This document shows, one piece after another, positions 5,850 through 6,074 of a stretch of 6,074 nt of DNA (its first letter is position 1; every line of letters starts with the position of its first letter). The DNA lies in assembly GCA_021798095.1 (NCBI GenBank), contig JAJZYL010000075.1, positions 1-6,074 on the forward strand, given 5' to 3'. The position numbers and the translations under genes are program-made. The notes under the pieces were generated by a model, which saw only the letters and a list, made by a program, of their open reading frames with translations, was not told the origin of the DNA and searched no databases. This DNA comes from an archaeon (lineage in GTDB: Archaea > Thermoproteota > Nitrososphaeria > Conexivisphaerales > UBA164).

Positions 5850-6074
5850 ATGGTCCACAAATATGCCGTGCTGTCCGTAACGACCTTGGGGGCGTTAATG
5901 GCAGCCATAGACAGCACCATCGTTTTCCTAGCTATCCCCGAAATAGGACAGTACTTCAGCATAGGGATTTCGTACCTGTCACTGATAATAATAATATATT
6001 TGGTGGCCGCTACTGCGATGATGATCCCCAGCATTTCGCTGGCGGCGCGATTCGGGAAGAAGACGCTGTACATG
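5850..6074 (+). CDS. Major facilitator superfamily transporter, N-terminal part
   Basis: The 75 residues before the window edge cover the first two transmembrane helices of a 12- or 14-helix MFS carrier, probably a proton-coupled drug/solute exporter. Helix 1 (about 6-31) contains MAAIDSTIVFLAIPEI, matching the D/E-x-TIVxxALP motif typical of DHA-type (especially DHA2) exporters. Helix 2 spans about 42-61. The cytoplasmic loop that follows reads SISLAARFGKKTLYM, a motif A variant (GxLADRxGRKxxL) in which the first glycine is serine and the aspartate is alanine, while RFGKK is kept. ATG 5850 was chosen for its TATA spacing; a GTG at 5844 is in frame directly after a TAG, with AGGTGG overlapping it. 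Substrate cannot be inferred from this fragment. Confidence 0.85.
   Translation, partial: MVHKYAVLSVTTLGALMAAIDSTIVFLAIPEIGQYFSIGISYLSLIIIIYLVAATAMMIPSISLAARFGKKTLYM

Noticed and set aside
5777..6073. 98-residue minus-strand reading over the transporter
   Set aside because: The plus strand here encodes a clear MFS N-terminus with recognised motifs, so this is an antisense shadow.

Overview
The window looks archaeal and most likely Thermoplasmata-like (inference). TATA-type boxes (TTTAAATA, TTTAAT, AATAAAAG) lie about 26 to 28 bases upstream of three start codons, which fits leaderless transcripts. Shine-Dalgarno signals are weak or absent, arginine is often AGG/AGA and isoleucine often ATA. 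The families present (CBS-tailed CLC, wHTH-STAND-TPR regulator, DoxX-like membrane protein, MFS transporter) suit such an organism. No species can be named from the sequence alone.

Left half (1-4288): a CLC-type chloride channel or transporter gene on the minus strand and a large wHTH-ATPase-TPR regulator gene on the plus strand are divergent and share about 100 bases. The regulator's TATA box sits inside a perfect 16-bp palindrome (1788-1803). This suggests autoregulation, and possibly control of the CLC gene from the same site. The CLC keeps the gating glutamate but has methionine where CLC-ec1 has its internal proton-transfer glutamate.

Middle (4289-5161): a DoxX-like four-helix membrane protein gene on the minus strand converges on the regulator gene. 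Its start region carries two GACA...TGTC palindromes and a third inverted repeat around a TATA box, an operator-like layout. About 220 bases without a convincing gene follow, then an oligo-T tract that probably terminates the next minus-strand gene.

Right part (5162-5843) looks eroded or badly sequenced. A short minus-strand ORF for the C-terminal anchor of an envelope protein begins directly after an in-frame TAG, with coding-like sequence beyond it. Facing it, a small two-helix membrane protein is readable on the plus strand only by joining three frames. At 5850 an intact major facilitator transporter gene starts and runs off the right edge.

The most interesting unit is the CLC/regulator pair: a possible sensor-controlled anion channel whose signal is unknown. 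No mobile element, CRISPR array, tRNA or rRNA was recognised.
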